A DNA stretch of 64,000 nucleotides from Enterococcus cecorum DSM 20682 = ATCC 43198 (GCF_000407565.1 NZ_ASWI01000006.1:1-64000); one strand, 5' to 3'. Numbered from the stretch's first letter, positions 15,035 to 23,612 are shown. A program made the numbers and translations. Notes: generated by a model not told the origin, from the sequence alone.

Positions 15035-16903
15035 TTGATTCATCGATGTCCAAGCTGTGGCTATGAACCGGTTGATCAATCACTTATCTGTCCAAATTGT
15101 GGTGCAGAAATAGTCGAAAATGTCACCGAAAAACTACAGCATGAAGAAAACCTGCAAACGGATTTATCTTCAGTTGAAAACAAAGTGGATGATTCTACCG
15201 TAGAAGTGATTACATTTGAGGATACGGATGAAGTAAATGATGATATTGTCTGGTCTGACTTACAAGAGCAACCCATCGGAGAGGTCATGAAAGAGTTAGC
15301 TAAAGAACATGATGTCCCTTTGTCTAAAGCTGATTTAGCAGCAATTAATATAACGCTATCTGAAGAGGAGCAAGACAATTCTGAAGATAATCAATCCGCT
15401 CAATTGGCTGACCTTGTTCAAGAACAACAAGAAAAGCAAAAAGAAGCTGAGGATGCTGCCCTTGAAGAAAATCCAATTTTAGCGAACTATATTGAAATGC
15501 ATAATGCTCAAAAAGAAGCCCAACGTTTGGCAGAACAAGCTGAAAACCAACAGGCCGAGTCAAATGTCCAAGAGCCACAAGAAGTAGCGTCACAAGAAAA
15601 AAGTAACCAGCTGTCAGATACAGAAAAATCAACCAATGCTTTAGACGATGAGGTCACTGAAGCAGAAAAAAATGTATATACTGCTGCAAGTAATCATATC
15701 TTACAAGATTCAGTTGATAATCAAGAAGCGGATGAAGAACAAGCGAAACCATCAAAAAAATGGCGTCATTTAGCATTGGCCGGCGCAGCGCTTTTAGTTG
15801 TTGGGGGCGGTTTTTATTATGCACATGTGCAGCGTCAAGATACGAACAAATCCCAAGTAACGCAAAAAGCGGACAGTCAGTTAAGTAAATTATCTGTTAA
15901 AGTGACGCAATTATTTACCACAAACAAAGTGGAATTTTTAAAAGCTACGGTGACGCTTGCGCAAATAGATGATTTAAGTAATCAATTGGAAAAGTATAAA
16001 GATGATAAAGGGTATACCAAATTACATCAACAATTAGCTAGTGCAAAACAACAATGGCAAAAAGTATCTGAAGTCAACGGTTACTTTACTTCGCCAATTA
16101 TTGAAAATGGACAGCTTAAGGAGCAAGCTACTTTAGATTATTCACAAAAGTTTGCTGTCAAAGCGATTGCCAATCCGCAAGAACCATATGAAAAATTGGT
16201 AAACGAAGCGGTGGCAATTGGGCAAAAGGCGTATGAACAATATGAAAAAGCCCAATCTGCTACCAAAGAATTGATGGATGGCTATAAGAACCAATTATTA
16301 GCAAGTTCAGTTACTAGAGAAAAATACCAAAATGCAAAAAAAATGGTGGATCAATTAGCAAAAAGCAAGCAAAAAGAATCTCTTAGTAAACAATTAGCAA
16401 CAATTGATCAAGCATTAACTAAAAAAGAACAAGAAGAAAAACAAGCTAAAGCAGCCAATACTAAAACTTCGAACCAAACAGAAGCTGTGGCAGAAAAACC
16501 TGTAGAAGCCAATCCTGTAAATACACAGCCGATTTATACAACTAGAACAAGTGAGCAAAGTGAAGTATTATCCCCAAAAAGTGTACATCAAGGAGATAAT
16601 CAAGCATTAATCTCAACTCGACTTTCGGATTTACAAGATGTGAATAATCAGGCTTGGCAGTGGAATCCAGAGGTTAAAAATCAAGTCTTACAAGCTTGTT
16701 TATCTCGTGGCTATATTGTCGATGGCGGCTATGTGCTAGAACGTGCCCGCATCGAAAACAAAGAAGGCTACTATAATTTATATGCAGTGGCGCCTAGTCA
16801 AAGATTTAGCTATGCAAGTGCTAAAAATCCAGTCTATGTCGTAACAATTAATGATAAAACTGGATTTTATAAAGGAAATGGGAACGACCACACGATTCGC
16901 TAG
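15035..16903 (+). CDS. MapZ-like mid-cell division positioning protein with zinc ribbon
   Basis: 622 aa, TTG start eight bases after AAGGAG. N-terminal zinc ribbon (Cys5, Cys8, Cys19, Cys22). A long acidic Gln/Glu-rich cytoplasmic part follows to about residue 240. One membrane helix lies at about 245-265 (HLALAGAALLVVGGGFYYAH), then an extracellular coiled region. The C-terminal domain (about 540-622: AWQWNPEVKNQVLQACLSRGYIV, GYYNLYAV, NDKTGFYKGNG) resembles the MapZ peptidoglycan-binding C-terminus. MapZ marks future division sites and positions FtsZ in cocci. The zinc ribbon is not part of the pneumococcal protein as I know it, so the exact role is less sure. It lies alone between terminators. 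Confidence 0.7.
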   Translation: MIHRCPSCGYEPVDQSLICPNCGAEIVENVTEKLQHEENLQTDLSSVENKVDDSTVEVITFEDTDEVNDDIVWSDLQEQPIGEVMKELAKEHDVPLSKADLAAINITLSEEEQDNSEDNQSAQLADLVQEQQEKQKEAEDAALEENPILANYIEMHNAQKEAQRLAEQAENQQAESNVQEPQEVASQEKSNQLSDTEKSTNALDDEVTEAEKNVYTAASNHILQDSVDNQEADEEQAKPSKKWRHLALAGAALLVVGGGFYYAHVQRQDTNKSQVTQKADSQLSKLSVKVTQLFTTNKVEFLKATVTLAQIDDLSNQLEKYKDDKGYTKLHQQLASAKQQWQKVSEVNGYFTSPIIENGQLKEQATLDYSQKFAVKAIANPQEPYEKLVNEAVAIGQKAYEQYEKAQSATKELMDGYKNQLLASSVTREKYQNAKKMVDQLAKSKQKESLSKQLATIDQALTKKEQEEKQAKAANTKTSNQTEAVAEKPVEANPVNTQPIYTTRTSEQSEVLSPKSVHQGDNQALISTRLSDLQDVNNQAWQWNPEVKNQVLQACLSRGYIVDGGYVLERARIENKEGYYNLYAVAPSQRFSYASAKNPVYVVTINDKTGFYKGNGNDHTIR

Positions 16904-16930
16904 TCGTGATCAATAATTTCATATTGCCAG

Positions 16931-16986
16931 AACTCTCTTTTTTCGATATGATAAAAACATCATATTTGAAAAAGGGAGTTTTTTAT
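16931..16986 (+). terminator. Hairpin between mapZ and azlC that includes the azlC ribosome site
   Basis: AACTC-CTTTTT-GATATGAT pairs with ATCATAT-AAAAAG-GAGTT, followed by six T ending right at the azlC ATG. It looks like the terminator of the MapZ-like gene, yet the 3' arm carries AAAGGGAG, the only ribosome site for azlC. Confidence 0.7.
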
Positions 16987-17683
16987 GCAGTCAGGTTTAA
17001 CATTTAGACAAGGTGTGAAAGATTGTTTACCTACTGTACTAGGTTATATTGGTATTGGTTTTGCTATGGGAGTAGTAGGGAAAGGTGTAGGTCTATCAGT
17101 GATACAAGTAGCAATGATGTCTATTCTAGTCTATGCTGGTAGTGCTCAATTTATTATTTGTGGTCTGTTAGCTTTAAATGCGCCAATATCTAGTATCGTA
17201 TTAACTGTCTTTATGGTTAATTTCCGTCATTTTTTGATGAGTTTATCCGTAGCCCAACATTTTAAACAGGTAAATTTATTCAATCGCATCGGTTTAGGAA
17301 CGTTATTAACAGATGAATCCTATGGTGTCTTAACTGTCGAATTATTAAAAAATAAAAGTGTGACGAGTCAATGGCTGCATGGACTTAATCTAACGGCCTA
17401 TCTGAGTTGGATTTTTGCGACGATGGCAGGGGCATTATTTGGTGGATTTATCCATAATCCTAAAACATTTGGTTTAGATTTTGCACTCGTTGCGATGTTT
17501 TTAGGTTTATTTTTATTCCAGGTAGAACGACCATTCAAGCAAAAAACAATCCAAACAAGTATTTTGCTTTTAAGTATATTTTGCTCATTAATCATCTTGA
17601 TGCGCTTTTTCTCAGCTGAGGTGGCTGTATTAGCTTCTACATTAATTGGTTGCTTTGTGGGGGTGATGTTGCATGAGTCTTGA
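16985..17683 (+). CDS. azlC: Branched-chain amino-acid exporter, large subunit
   Basis: 232 aa integral membrane protein of the AzlC family, with about six hydrophobic segments. The N-terminal motif is GVKDCLPTVLGYIGIGFAMGV and the family signature is YAGSAQFI. It forms an exporter with AzlD, encoded by the overlapping next gene. Known homologues export leucine, isoleucine, valine or analogues. The start codon sits at the base of a hairpin that covers its ribosome site, so translation may be controlled. Confidence 0.9.
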   Translation: MQSGLTFRQGVKDCLPTVLGYIGIGFAMGVVGKGVGLSVIQVAMMSILVYAGSAQFIICGLLALNAPISSIVLTVFMVNFRHFLMSLSVAQHFKQVNLFNRIGLGTLLTDESYGVLTVELLKNKSVTSQWLHGLNLTAYLSWIFATMAGALFGGFIHNPKTFGLDFALVAMFLGLFLFQVERPFKQKTIQTSILLLSIFCSLIILMRFFSAEVAVLASTLIGCFVGVMLHES

Positions 17684-17993
17684 TTTTCTAGTACTGATGG
17701 CTTTATGTGGTTTAGTCACTTGGCTACCAAGAATTTTACCATTTGTATTTTCTAATAAAATTCATTTTCCTAAAAAGATAGAACTGTTTATGAGTTATTT
17801 ACCTTTAAGTATTTTAGCTGCCCTTTTCTTCCAAAGTTTATTTACCTTTCATGAAAATCAGTGGCCAGAGCTGAAAATTCCTGAATTGATTGCTTGTATT
17901 CCCACGCTTTTTGTAGGATACTATAGTAAGGATTTAATGAAAATTGTTGTGACGGGTATTATATCGATTGCTTTGATTAGATTATTTTTATAA
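17673..17993 (+). CDS. azlD: Branched-chain amino-acid exporter, small subunit
   Basis: 106 aa hydrophobic protein with three or four membrane helices and the AzlD-type WLPRILPF motif near the N-terminus. It overlaps the end of azlC by 11 bases, which implies coupled translation. GGGGGTGA lies inside azlC as its ribosome site. Confidence 0.88.
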   Translation: MSLDFLVLMALCGLVTWLPRILPFVFSNKIHFPKKIELFMSYLPLSILAALFFQSLFTFHENQWPELKIPELIACIPTLFVGYYSKDLMKIVVTGIISIALIRLFL

Positions 17994-18003
17994 AGGAGAG
18001 TTT

Positions 18004-18855
18004 ATGAATCATTTATTAGCAACTATCATCAGTGGTTTAGTGATTGATGAAAATGAAAATTATTATTTTGTTCAAAAAGAGGGTCAAACTTTTCGTCTAC
18101 ATAAAGAGGAATTACAAACCTCTCTTGGTCAGATGGTAGAAGGGTTTACTTATGTGAATCAAAAACAACAATTAGCGATGACAACTAAGATTCCTAAGGT
18201 ACGTCAAGGTCATTATGCCTTTAGTAAAGTAACTGAAGTGCGTAAAGACTTAGGTGTATTTTTAGATATTGGTTTACCGGATAAAGAGGTAGTATTATCC
18301 TTAGATGAACTACCAACCTTAACCAGTCTCTGGCCAAAAGTAGATGATGAACTCTTAGTTGGTTTACGTATTGATGATAAAAATCGTATTTGGGCTACCT
18401 TGGCAGATGAAAAAATCTTTAAAGCTATGAGTAGAAAAGCAACCGAGCAAATGCATAACCAAGATGTAAAAGCACGGGTTTATCGTCTAAAAATGGCTGG
18501 TACTTATGTTTTAACACAAGATTATTATTTAGGCTTTATTCATCCGAGTGAACGTTATGCAGAACCTCGCTTAGGAGAATTAGTCGATGCACGGATCATT
18601 GGTTTACGTGAAGATGGTGTGTTATATTTATCCATGAAGCCAAGAAGTTATGAAGCCATTTCTGATGATGCCCAAATGATTCTAGCTTATCTAAACCAAT
18701 CTGGGACTAAATCTATGCCTTATACAGATAAGAGTTCACCAGAAGAAATTAAACAATTATTTGGTATCAGCAAGGGACAATTTAAACGCGCGTTAGGCCA
18801 TTTAATGAAACAAAAATTAATTGAACAAGTTGACGGCAAGACAAATCTACTATAA
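18004..18855 (+). CDS. cvfB: S1-type RNA-binding protein, CvfB family
   Basis: 283 aa, ATG after AAAGGAG. It has several S1-like beta-barrel segments (VTEVRKDLGVFLDIGL, ELVDARIIGLREDGVLYLSM) and a C-terminal winged helix (EEIKQLFGISKGQFKRALGHLMKQKLIE), the arrangement of CvfB/YitL. Homologues influence virulence-factor and RNA levels in staphylococci. It is probably cotranscribed with azlCD (10-base gap), although the functions are not obviously linked. Confidence 0.85.
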   Translation: MNHLLATIISGLVIDENENYYFVQKEGQTFRLHKEELQTSLGQMVEGFTYVNQKQQLAMTTKIPKVRQGHYAFSKVTEVRKDLGVFLDIGLPDKEVVLSLDELPTLTSLWPKVDDELLVGLRIDDKNRIWATLADEKIFKAMSRKATEQMHNQDVKARVYRLKMAGTYVLTQDYYLGFIHPSERYAEPRLGELVDARIIGLREDGVLYLSMKPRSYEAISDDAQMILAYLNQSGTKSMPYTDKSSPEEIKQLFGISKGQFKRALGHLMKQKLIEQVDGKTNLL

Positions 18856-18899
18856 AATTTTTATTGAGCATTTTGTGTAAATGGTAGGGGGTACATGTC

Positions 18900-19367
18900 A
18901 TGAATACAATGGCAACCTTAAATAAAATAAAGAAAATGTTGCATGATGCGGGTTTTAAGTTAACACCCCAGCGTGAGGCAACGTTATTAGTTTTGCTTGA
19001 AAATGAGAAAGATCATCTCTCAGCAGAAGAAATCTACTTTTTTGTCAAACGTAAAAATCCTGATATCGGCTTAGCTACTGTATATCGTACGTTAGAAATC
19101 TTAACTGAATTAAAAGTGGTGGACAAAGTTAGCTTTAATGATGGTGTCGCACGTTATGATTTGAGAAAAGAAGGTGCCAAACGTTTCCATCATCATCTTC
19201 TTTGCTTGGAATGTGGTAATATTGAAGAGATTGAAGAGGACTTATTAGGAAGCGTTGAGAAAGTTGTGGAAAAAAGATATCATTTTCTAGTAAAAGATCA
19301 TCGCTTAACTTTTCATGGCATCTGTAAAAACTGTCAAGAAAAACATCAATTGGAAGGGAGAAGTTAA
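18900..19367 (+). CDS. fur: Fur-family metal-dependent repressor
   Basis: 155 aa. Winged helix (KLTPQREATLLVLLE, GLATVYRTLEIL) followed by the metal-binding dimer domain with HHHL, CLECGN and CKNCQE zinc ligands. The length and the GLATVYRTLE motif fit Fur itself better than PerR or Zur, but the regulated metal cannot be proved from sequence. It starts at 18900 after GGGGG; an ATG six bases upstream is out of frame. A terminator overlaps its stop codon. Confidence 0.85.
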   Translation: MNTMATLNKIKKMLHDAGFKLTPQREATLLVLLENEKDHLSAEEIYFFVKRKNPDIGLATVYRTLEILTELKVVDKVSFNDGVARYDLRKEGAKRFHHHLLCLECGNIEEIEEDLLGSVEKVVEKRYHFLVKDHRLTFHGICKNCQEKHQLEGRS

Positions 19368-19396
19368 AGGAATTTTCCTTACTTCTGCCCTTTTTT
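19356..19396 (+). terminator. Terminator of fur
   Basis: GGGAGAAGT-AA-GG pairs with CCTTACTTCTGCCC and six T follow. The 5' arm includes the last codons of fur. Confidence 0.8.
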
Positions 19397-19415
19397 CAGG
19401 ATAGGGGTTTATAAG

Positions 19416-20303
19416 ATGGAAACTCAATTGCGTGCATATCTTCATTATTTAACGACAGAAAAACATTTAGCTCAAAATTCATTAGTGAGTTATGAGCGGG
19501 ATTTAAAGCATTATTTTGCATTTTTAAAAGAGAAAAACATAACCAATTTCGAACAAGTGCAAAAAGCCCATGTACAGCAATTTTTACGCAAATTACAAGA
19601 GGATAAGCGTGCGACTTCTTCTATTATGCGGATGTTAAGTAGTATCAAAAATTTTCATTTATATTTACAACTCCAACAAATCACTACACATAATCCTGCA
19701 AGTAGCATCGAGATGGCAAAACTTGCGCCTAAAGTTCCCGAGTATTTGACAATTGAAGAAGTGAATCAATTATTGCAATTGCCAGACACCAAAAGTTTGC
19801 GAGGTGTTCGTGATCGGGCTATTTTAGAGCTGTTGTATGCTACGGGAATAAGGGTCAGTGAGTGTATCGCTTTAAAGGTTGAAAATGTACATTTAGAGTT
19901 AGCTTATCTTGAATTTGAAGGAAAAGGACAAAAGGTGCGTATATTACCCTTGGGCAGCGAATGTGTCAAATGGTTGAGAACGTATCTATCCCATGTACGG
20001 CCATCTTTAATGAATCATCAAGAAAATCAGATTCTTTTTTTAACCCAACAAGGAAAAGCATTTACAAGACAAGGCCTGTGGAAAAATCTAAAAAAATATG
20101 TCGCGCAATCAGGTATTCAAAAGGTTGTGACCCCACAGACTTTACGGCATAGTTTAGCCATCCATCTTTTACAAAATGGCGCTGATTTAGCCAGCGTGCA
20201 AGAATTACTAGGACATGTGGATTTATCAACGACTCAAATGTATGTGCAAGCAACAAAACGCCGATTAAGTGAGTCTTATCAACAATTTTTCCCGAGAGCA
20301 TAG
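19416..20303 (+). CDS. xerD: Tyrosine recombinase XerD, with altered active-site motif
   Basis: 295 aa, the normal XerD length, ending FFPRA as in other XerD proteins. It resolves chromosome dimers at dif with XerC. SAM-like N-domain 1-100. Catalytic residues: Arg146 (GIRVSE), Lys170 (EGKGQK), Arg244, His267 (LLGHVDLSTTQ) and Tyr276 (TTQMY). The histidine of the HxxR motif is replaced by Gln241 (TPQTLRHS), and the following SFATHLL reads SLAIHLL. That is unusual for this enzyme. It is first in a unit with scpA-scpB-rluB, also a chromosome-maintenance context, which supports XerD rather than a phage integrase. Confidence 0.85.
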   Translation: METQLRAYLHYLTTEKHLAQNSLVSYERDLKHYFAFLKEKNITNFEQVQKAHVQQFLRKLQEDKRATSSIMRMLSSIKNFHLYLQLQQITTHNPASSIEMAKLAPKVPEYLTIEEVNQLLQLPDTKSLRGVRDRAILELLYATGIRVSECIALKVENVHLELAYLEFEGKGQKVRILPLGSECVKWLRTYLSHVRPSLMNHQENQILFLTQQGKAFTRQGLWKNLKKYVAQSGIQKVVTPQTLRHSLAIHLLQNGADLASVQELLGHVDLSTTQMYVQATKRRLSESYQQFFPRA

Positions 20304-20318
20304 AAATGAGGTATCCAT

Positions 20319-21059
20319 TTGGAATTACAATTTAAGCTTGAAGGTTTTGAGGGACCTTTAGACTTATTATTACATTTGATAAACAAGTTAGAAATTGATA
20401 TATATGATATTCCGATTGCTGAAATCACGGAGCAATATTTAGAATATCTACATGCCATGCAGACTTTTGAACTAGAAATTGCTGGTGAATATATTGTGAT
20501 GGCGGCAACCTTAATGGCAATGAAAAGCAAAATGTTATTACCAACGCAACAAGTGGATTTTGATGAAGATTCGCAATATGAAGAAGACCCCAGAGAAGCT
20601 TTAGTGGAACAATTATTGGAGTATCGTAAATATAAATATGCGGCCAAAGAATTATCTAAAAAAGCCGAAGAACGGAGCCAATATTATACGAAGCGTCCCT
20701 CTGATTTACAAGAGTATCAGCAAGAGGTACGCCTAGATTTAAATCAGGCCAATACGATTGATTTATTTTTAGCTTTTCATCATATTTTGGAAAAACAAAA
20801 ACGTAAAATGAATGTCGAAGCTACTGTGGTGGCAGATGAGTTTAGTATTGAAGATAAGATGGTCGAAATTCAAGAAAGATTGTTAAAAGTCCCAATAAAG
20901 CAAGGCGTCACACTAGATAGTTTATTAACAACGTATAATCGTAGCGAAATCGTGATTACTTTTATGGCATTGTTAGAATTATTAAAACACCAACAAATTA
21001 AAGTACAACAAGCAGCAAGTTATGAGCCATTATATTTGTACCGAGTAGAGGAAGTGTAA
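20319..21059 (+). CDS. scpA: Segregation and condensation protein A
   Basis: 246 aa, TTG start after GAGG. It is the kleisin bridge of the SMC-ScpAB condensin. The N-terminal signature FKLEGFEGPLDLLLHLI is diagnostic; a C-terminal winged helix (VTLDSLLTTYNRSEIVITFMALLELLKHQQI) binds the Smc head. It lies 15 bases after xerD and 2 bases before scpB. Confidence 0.95.
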   Translation: MELQFKLEGFEGPLDLLLHLINKLEIDIYDIPIAEITEQYLEYLHAMQTFELEIAGEYIVMAATLMAMKSKMLLPTQQVDFDEDSQYEEDPREALVEQLLEYRKYKYAAKELSKKAEERSQYYTKRPSDLQEYQQEVRLDLNQANTIDLFLAFHHILEKQKRKMNVEATVVADEFSIEDKMVEIQERLLKVPIKQGVTLDSLLTTYNRSEIVITFMALLELLKHQQIKVQQAASYEPLYLYRVEEV

Positions 21060-21061
21060 TT

Positions 21062-21658
21062 TTGGATATTAGTCAATTGGAAGCTTTATTATTTGTAGCA
21101 GGCGATGAAGGGATGAGCATCAATGAACTTAGCTATGTTCTTTCTTTATCGGCTGAACAAGTATTTGAAGGCTTAGTACAATTAAATCAAAAGTATAAAG
21201 AAGATGAAACATGTGCCATTGAACTGAAAGAGTATGCCAATCGATATATGATGACTACCAAAGGAAAGTATCAAAACCTTTTACAAAAATATAGTCAGTC
21301 ACCAATGGCCGCTCGCTTATCTCAAGCTGCGTTAGAAACTTTGGCTGTAATCGCGTATAAACAGCCTTTAACGCGTATGGAAGTAGATCAAATTCGAGGG
21401 GTTAATTCCAGCGCATCTATCCAAAAATTACTAAACTTTCAGCTAATTGAAGAAAAAGGTCGCTTAGAAGCACCAGGTCGTCCTAGAATCTATGGAACAA
21501 CCGCTTATTTTATGGATTATTTTGGTTTGAAAAATATAGAAGAGTTACCAGATATTTCTGAAATGGAAGCTGATTTAGCTCAAAATCAAACGCAGTTATT
21601 ATTTAAAGGATTGGCCGAAGAGGAAGAAGAAAATCCTGAAAACTTAGAACAAGAATAA
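21062..21658 (+). CDS. scpB: Segregation and condensation protein B
   Basis: 198 aa, TTG start after GAGGAAGTG. Two winged helices; family motifs are LEALLFVAGDEG, LSQAALETLAVIAYKQPLTR and PGRPRIYGTT. It dimerises on ScpA. The C-terminus is acidic and low-complexity. Its stop codon overlaps the next reading frame. Confidence 0.95.
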   Translation: MDISQLEALLFVAGDEGMSINELSYVLSLSAEQVFEGLVQLNQKYKEDETCAIELKEYANRYMMTTKGKYQNLLQKYSQSPMAARLSQAALETLAVIAYKQPLTRMEVDQIRGVNSSASIQKLLNFQLIEEKGRLEAPGRPRIYGTTAYFMDYFGLKNIEELPDISEMEADLAQNQTQLLFKGLAEEEEENPENLEQE

Positions 21659-21675
21659 TGGAAAAGAGGAAAATG

Positions 21676-22392
21676 ATGGAAAGACTACAAAAAGTAATTG
21701 CTCACGCCGGGGTGGCTTCTAGACGTAAAGCTGAGCAACTAATTTTAGATGGTAAAGTAAAAGTCAATGGTCAGACTGTGACAACACTTGGCGTCAAGGT
21801 CAGTGCTACAGATGAAGTAAGTGTCGATGATGTCCCGATTTATCAAGAAGAACCAGTATACTACATGTTTTATAAACCACGTGGAGTGATAACAGCTGTT
21901 GAAGACGATAAGGGTCGTGCCGTTGTAACAGATTATTTTACGGATGTGGCACAAAGAATTTATCCAGTAGGACGATTAGATTACGATACATCTGGATTGC
22001 TTTTATTAACGAATGATGGTCAATTTGCCCAACGTCTAACACATCCTAAGCATGAAGTGGAAAAAACATATGTTGCCAAAGTCAAAGGTTTAGCTGATTC
22101 TAAAAAGCTTTATCCTTTAACAAAAGGTTTACGCTATGAAAAAGTGACCTATGCACCGGCTCGCTATGAAATTTTATCGACCAATCAAAGCAATGGAACA
22201 AGTATTGTGAAATTAATGATTCATGAAGGAAAAAATCACCAAGTCAAAAATATGTTCAAGGCTTTAGATTTACCAGTGATGAAATTAAAACGTGAAGGCT
22301 ATGGTGATTTAACATTAGGTAATCTTCGTCCAGGACAATATCGCCCATTAACTAATAAAGAAGTCAAACATTTACTACATTTATCAAAATAA
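21676..22392 (+). CDS. rluB: Ribosomal large-subunit pseudouridine synthase B type
   Basis: 238 aa. N-terminal S4 RNA-binding domain (LQKVIAHAGVASRRKAEQLI) and RsuA/RluB catalytic domain with the active Asp in GRLDYDTSGLLLLTNDG. The start was set at the ATG at 21676 (MERLQKV), six bases after AAGAGG; in-frame ATGs at 21658 and 21673 are possible. It follows scpB in one operon, as in many Firmicutes. Confidence 0.9.
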   Translation: MERLQKVIAHAGVASRRKAEQLILDGKVKVNGQTVTTLGVKVSATDEVSVDDVPIYQEEPVYYMFYKPRGVITAVEDDKGRAVVTDYFTDVAQRIYPVGRLDYDTSGLLLLTNDGQFAQRLTHPKHEVEKTYVAKVKGLADSKKLYPLTKGLRYEKVTYAPARYEILSTNQSNGTSIVKLMIHEGKNHQVKNMFKALDLPVMKLKREGYGDLTLGNLRPGQYRPLTNKEVKHLLHLSK

Positions 22393-22430
22393 CCATTTGT
22401 AATTTATTTCACATAAATTGAGCAAAAAGG

Positions 22431-22458
22431 TTGTTTTATTTCTGAATAGGTGTATAAT
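22431..22458 (+). promoter_or_regulatory. Promoter of the FMN-riboswitch transcript
   Basis: TTGTTT (22431-22436), a 16-base spacer and TATAAT (22453-22458), about 30 bases before the riboswitch. Confidence 0.75.
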
Positions 22459-22488
22459 GTAGCTGAACTTGAAAAAATATAGCATAAG

Positions 22489-22621
22489 GTTCGTCTTCAG
22501 GGGCAGGGTGTAATTCCCGACCGGTGGTGATAGTCCACGACCTGTTCAGTGAGTTTGTTTATTGGATGGCTGATCTGGTGAAATTCCAGGACCGACAGTA
22601 TAGTCTGGATAAAGAAGATTG
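22489..22621 (+). ncRNA. FMN riboswitch (RFN element)
   Basis: All hallmark segments are present in order: TTCGTCTTCAGGGGCAGGGT, AATTCCCGACCGGTGGTGAT, AGTCCACGAC, CTGATCTGGTGAAATTCCAG, ACCGACAGTATAGTCTGGAT and the closing AAGAAG. FMN binding is expected to turn down ribU, encoded downstream, through the terminator at 22657. Confidence 0.97.
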
Positions 22622-22656
22622 GCGTATTTGATTTACTCTATTTTTGTGTAATGATG

Positions 22657-22695
22657 TACCCTATTTTTCCCCTGGAAAAATAGGGTATTTATTTT
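22657..22695 (+). terminator. Riboswitch expression-platform terminator
   Basis: TACCCTATTTTTCC pairs almost perfectly with GGAAAAATAGGGTA, followed by a T-rich tract. It lies 35 bases after the aptamer, as expected for transcriptional control by FMN. Confidence 0.85.
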
Positions 22696-22945
22696 ATGGA
22701 TGTGAAGCGACTTATTCAGTCACGAGCGGATAAGGTTTTCCAACACGTCGGGAAAGTCGAAAAAGATAAGACTTTTCCAGACAGGGTGGCTTATACGTCG
22801 AAGTGGCTAGTCGCTGAACACAGATTACATTATGGGTGTGAAGCAGTTATGTTAGCTGTGCAGCTATTTTTAATGAAGTAAACGATTTCTTATTTACACA
22901 AAAAGGTAGTTAGATAGGTTCATTCATGGAGATGAATCCTTGTAA
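22696..22945 (+). other. Unexplained structured stretch between FMN terminator and ribU
   Basis: About 250 bases sit between the riboswitch terminator and the ribU ribosome site. They hold several local hairpins: CTTATTC/GGATAAG (22711-22734), GGAAAGTC/GACTTTTCC (about 22751-22779), and TAGCT/AGCTA followed by five T near 22853-22871. The pattern ATGG-TGTGAAGC occurs twice (from 22696 and about 22841). A 61-codon frame (22696-22881) spans it but resembles nothing I know. Confidence 0.5.
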
Positions 22946-22959
22946 GGAGGATTAATTTT

Positions 22960-23562
22960 ATGAAGAATAGTAGAGTTCAAAAATTAGTGGGGGTAGCTGT
23001 TTTAGCTGCGATGGCGTTAGTATTACAATATTTAGCTTTTCCAATACTTCCAGCCTTTAGTTTTCTTAAGATTGATTTTAGCGATATTCCAGTCTTATTG
23101 AGCATGTTTTTATTCGGTCCTTTAGCGGGTGTAAGTACAGCATTTATTCGTTCGTTCTTGCATCTATTAACGACAGGGATTGCTGATCCAGCCAATATGG
23201 TTGGTGATGTAGCTAGTTTTTTAGCTAGTATGGTTTTTGCCTTACCAATCTACATGTTTTTCAAAGATGCAGCAAAAAAATCAAATCGTTATTTAGGTTT
23301 ATTTGTAGGAATTTGCTCATTGACGATCTTTATGAGCGTGGCAAATTATTTTGTCATTACACCACTTTATTTACATTTCTACTCACTATCTGCTAATCAA
23401 ATGTTAGGCATGGCATTAAGTAAGTATATTGCTATAGGAATTATCCCTTTTAATATTATTAAAGGGGCTTTAGTTTCCGTAGTGTTTGTCGTTTTACATG
23501 CGAAATTATTGCCTTGGCTTTCACGTAAAACCGTTCGAAAAACTAGCGTAAATATTCATTGA
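22960..23562 (+). CDS. ribU: Riboflavin ECF transporter substrate-binding subunit
   Basis: 200 aa membrane protein with about six helices. Family features are an N-terminal Arg/Lys-flanked helix, KIDFSDIPVLLSMFLFGPLAG, and the conserved end FNIIKGALVSVVFVVLHAKLLPWL. It binds riboflavin and works with the shared energising module EcfA-A'-T, not encoded here. The strong ribosome site AAGGAGG precedes the ATG. Control by the FMN riboswitch upstream confirms the vitamin. Confidence 0.93.
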   Translation: MKNSRVQKLVGVAVLAAMALVLQYLAFPILPAFSFLKIDFSDIPVLLSMFLFGPLAGVSTAFIRSFLHLLTTGIADPANMVGDVASFLASMVFALPIYMFFKDAAKKSNRYLGLFVGICSLTIFMSVANYFVITPLYLHFYSLSANQMLGMALSKYIAIGIIPFNIIKGALVSVVFVVLHAKLLPWLSRKTVRKTSVNIH

Positions 23563-23570
23563 TTAAGCTG

Positions 23571-23599
23571 AAGCCCTCTGTTTTTAGGGGGGCTTTTTT
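23571..23599 (+). terminator. Terminator of ribU
   Basis: AAGCC-TC pairs with GG-GGCTT, followed by six T, shortly after the stop codon. Confidence 0.85.
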
Positions 23600-23612
23600 G
23601 TATACTCAAATT

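Noticed and set aside
22696-22881. 61-codon frame after the FMN terminator as a gene
   Set aside because: It starts inside the terminator's T-rich tail, its only ribosome-site candidate is in the terminator arm, and the peptide resembles nothing known. Kept only as part of an unexplained structured region.
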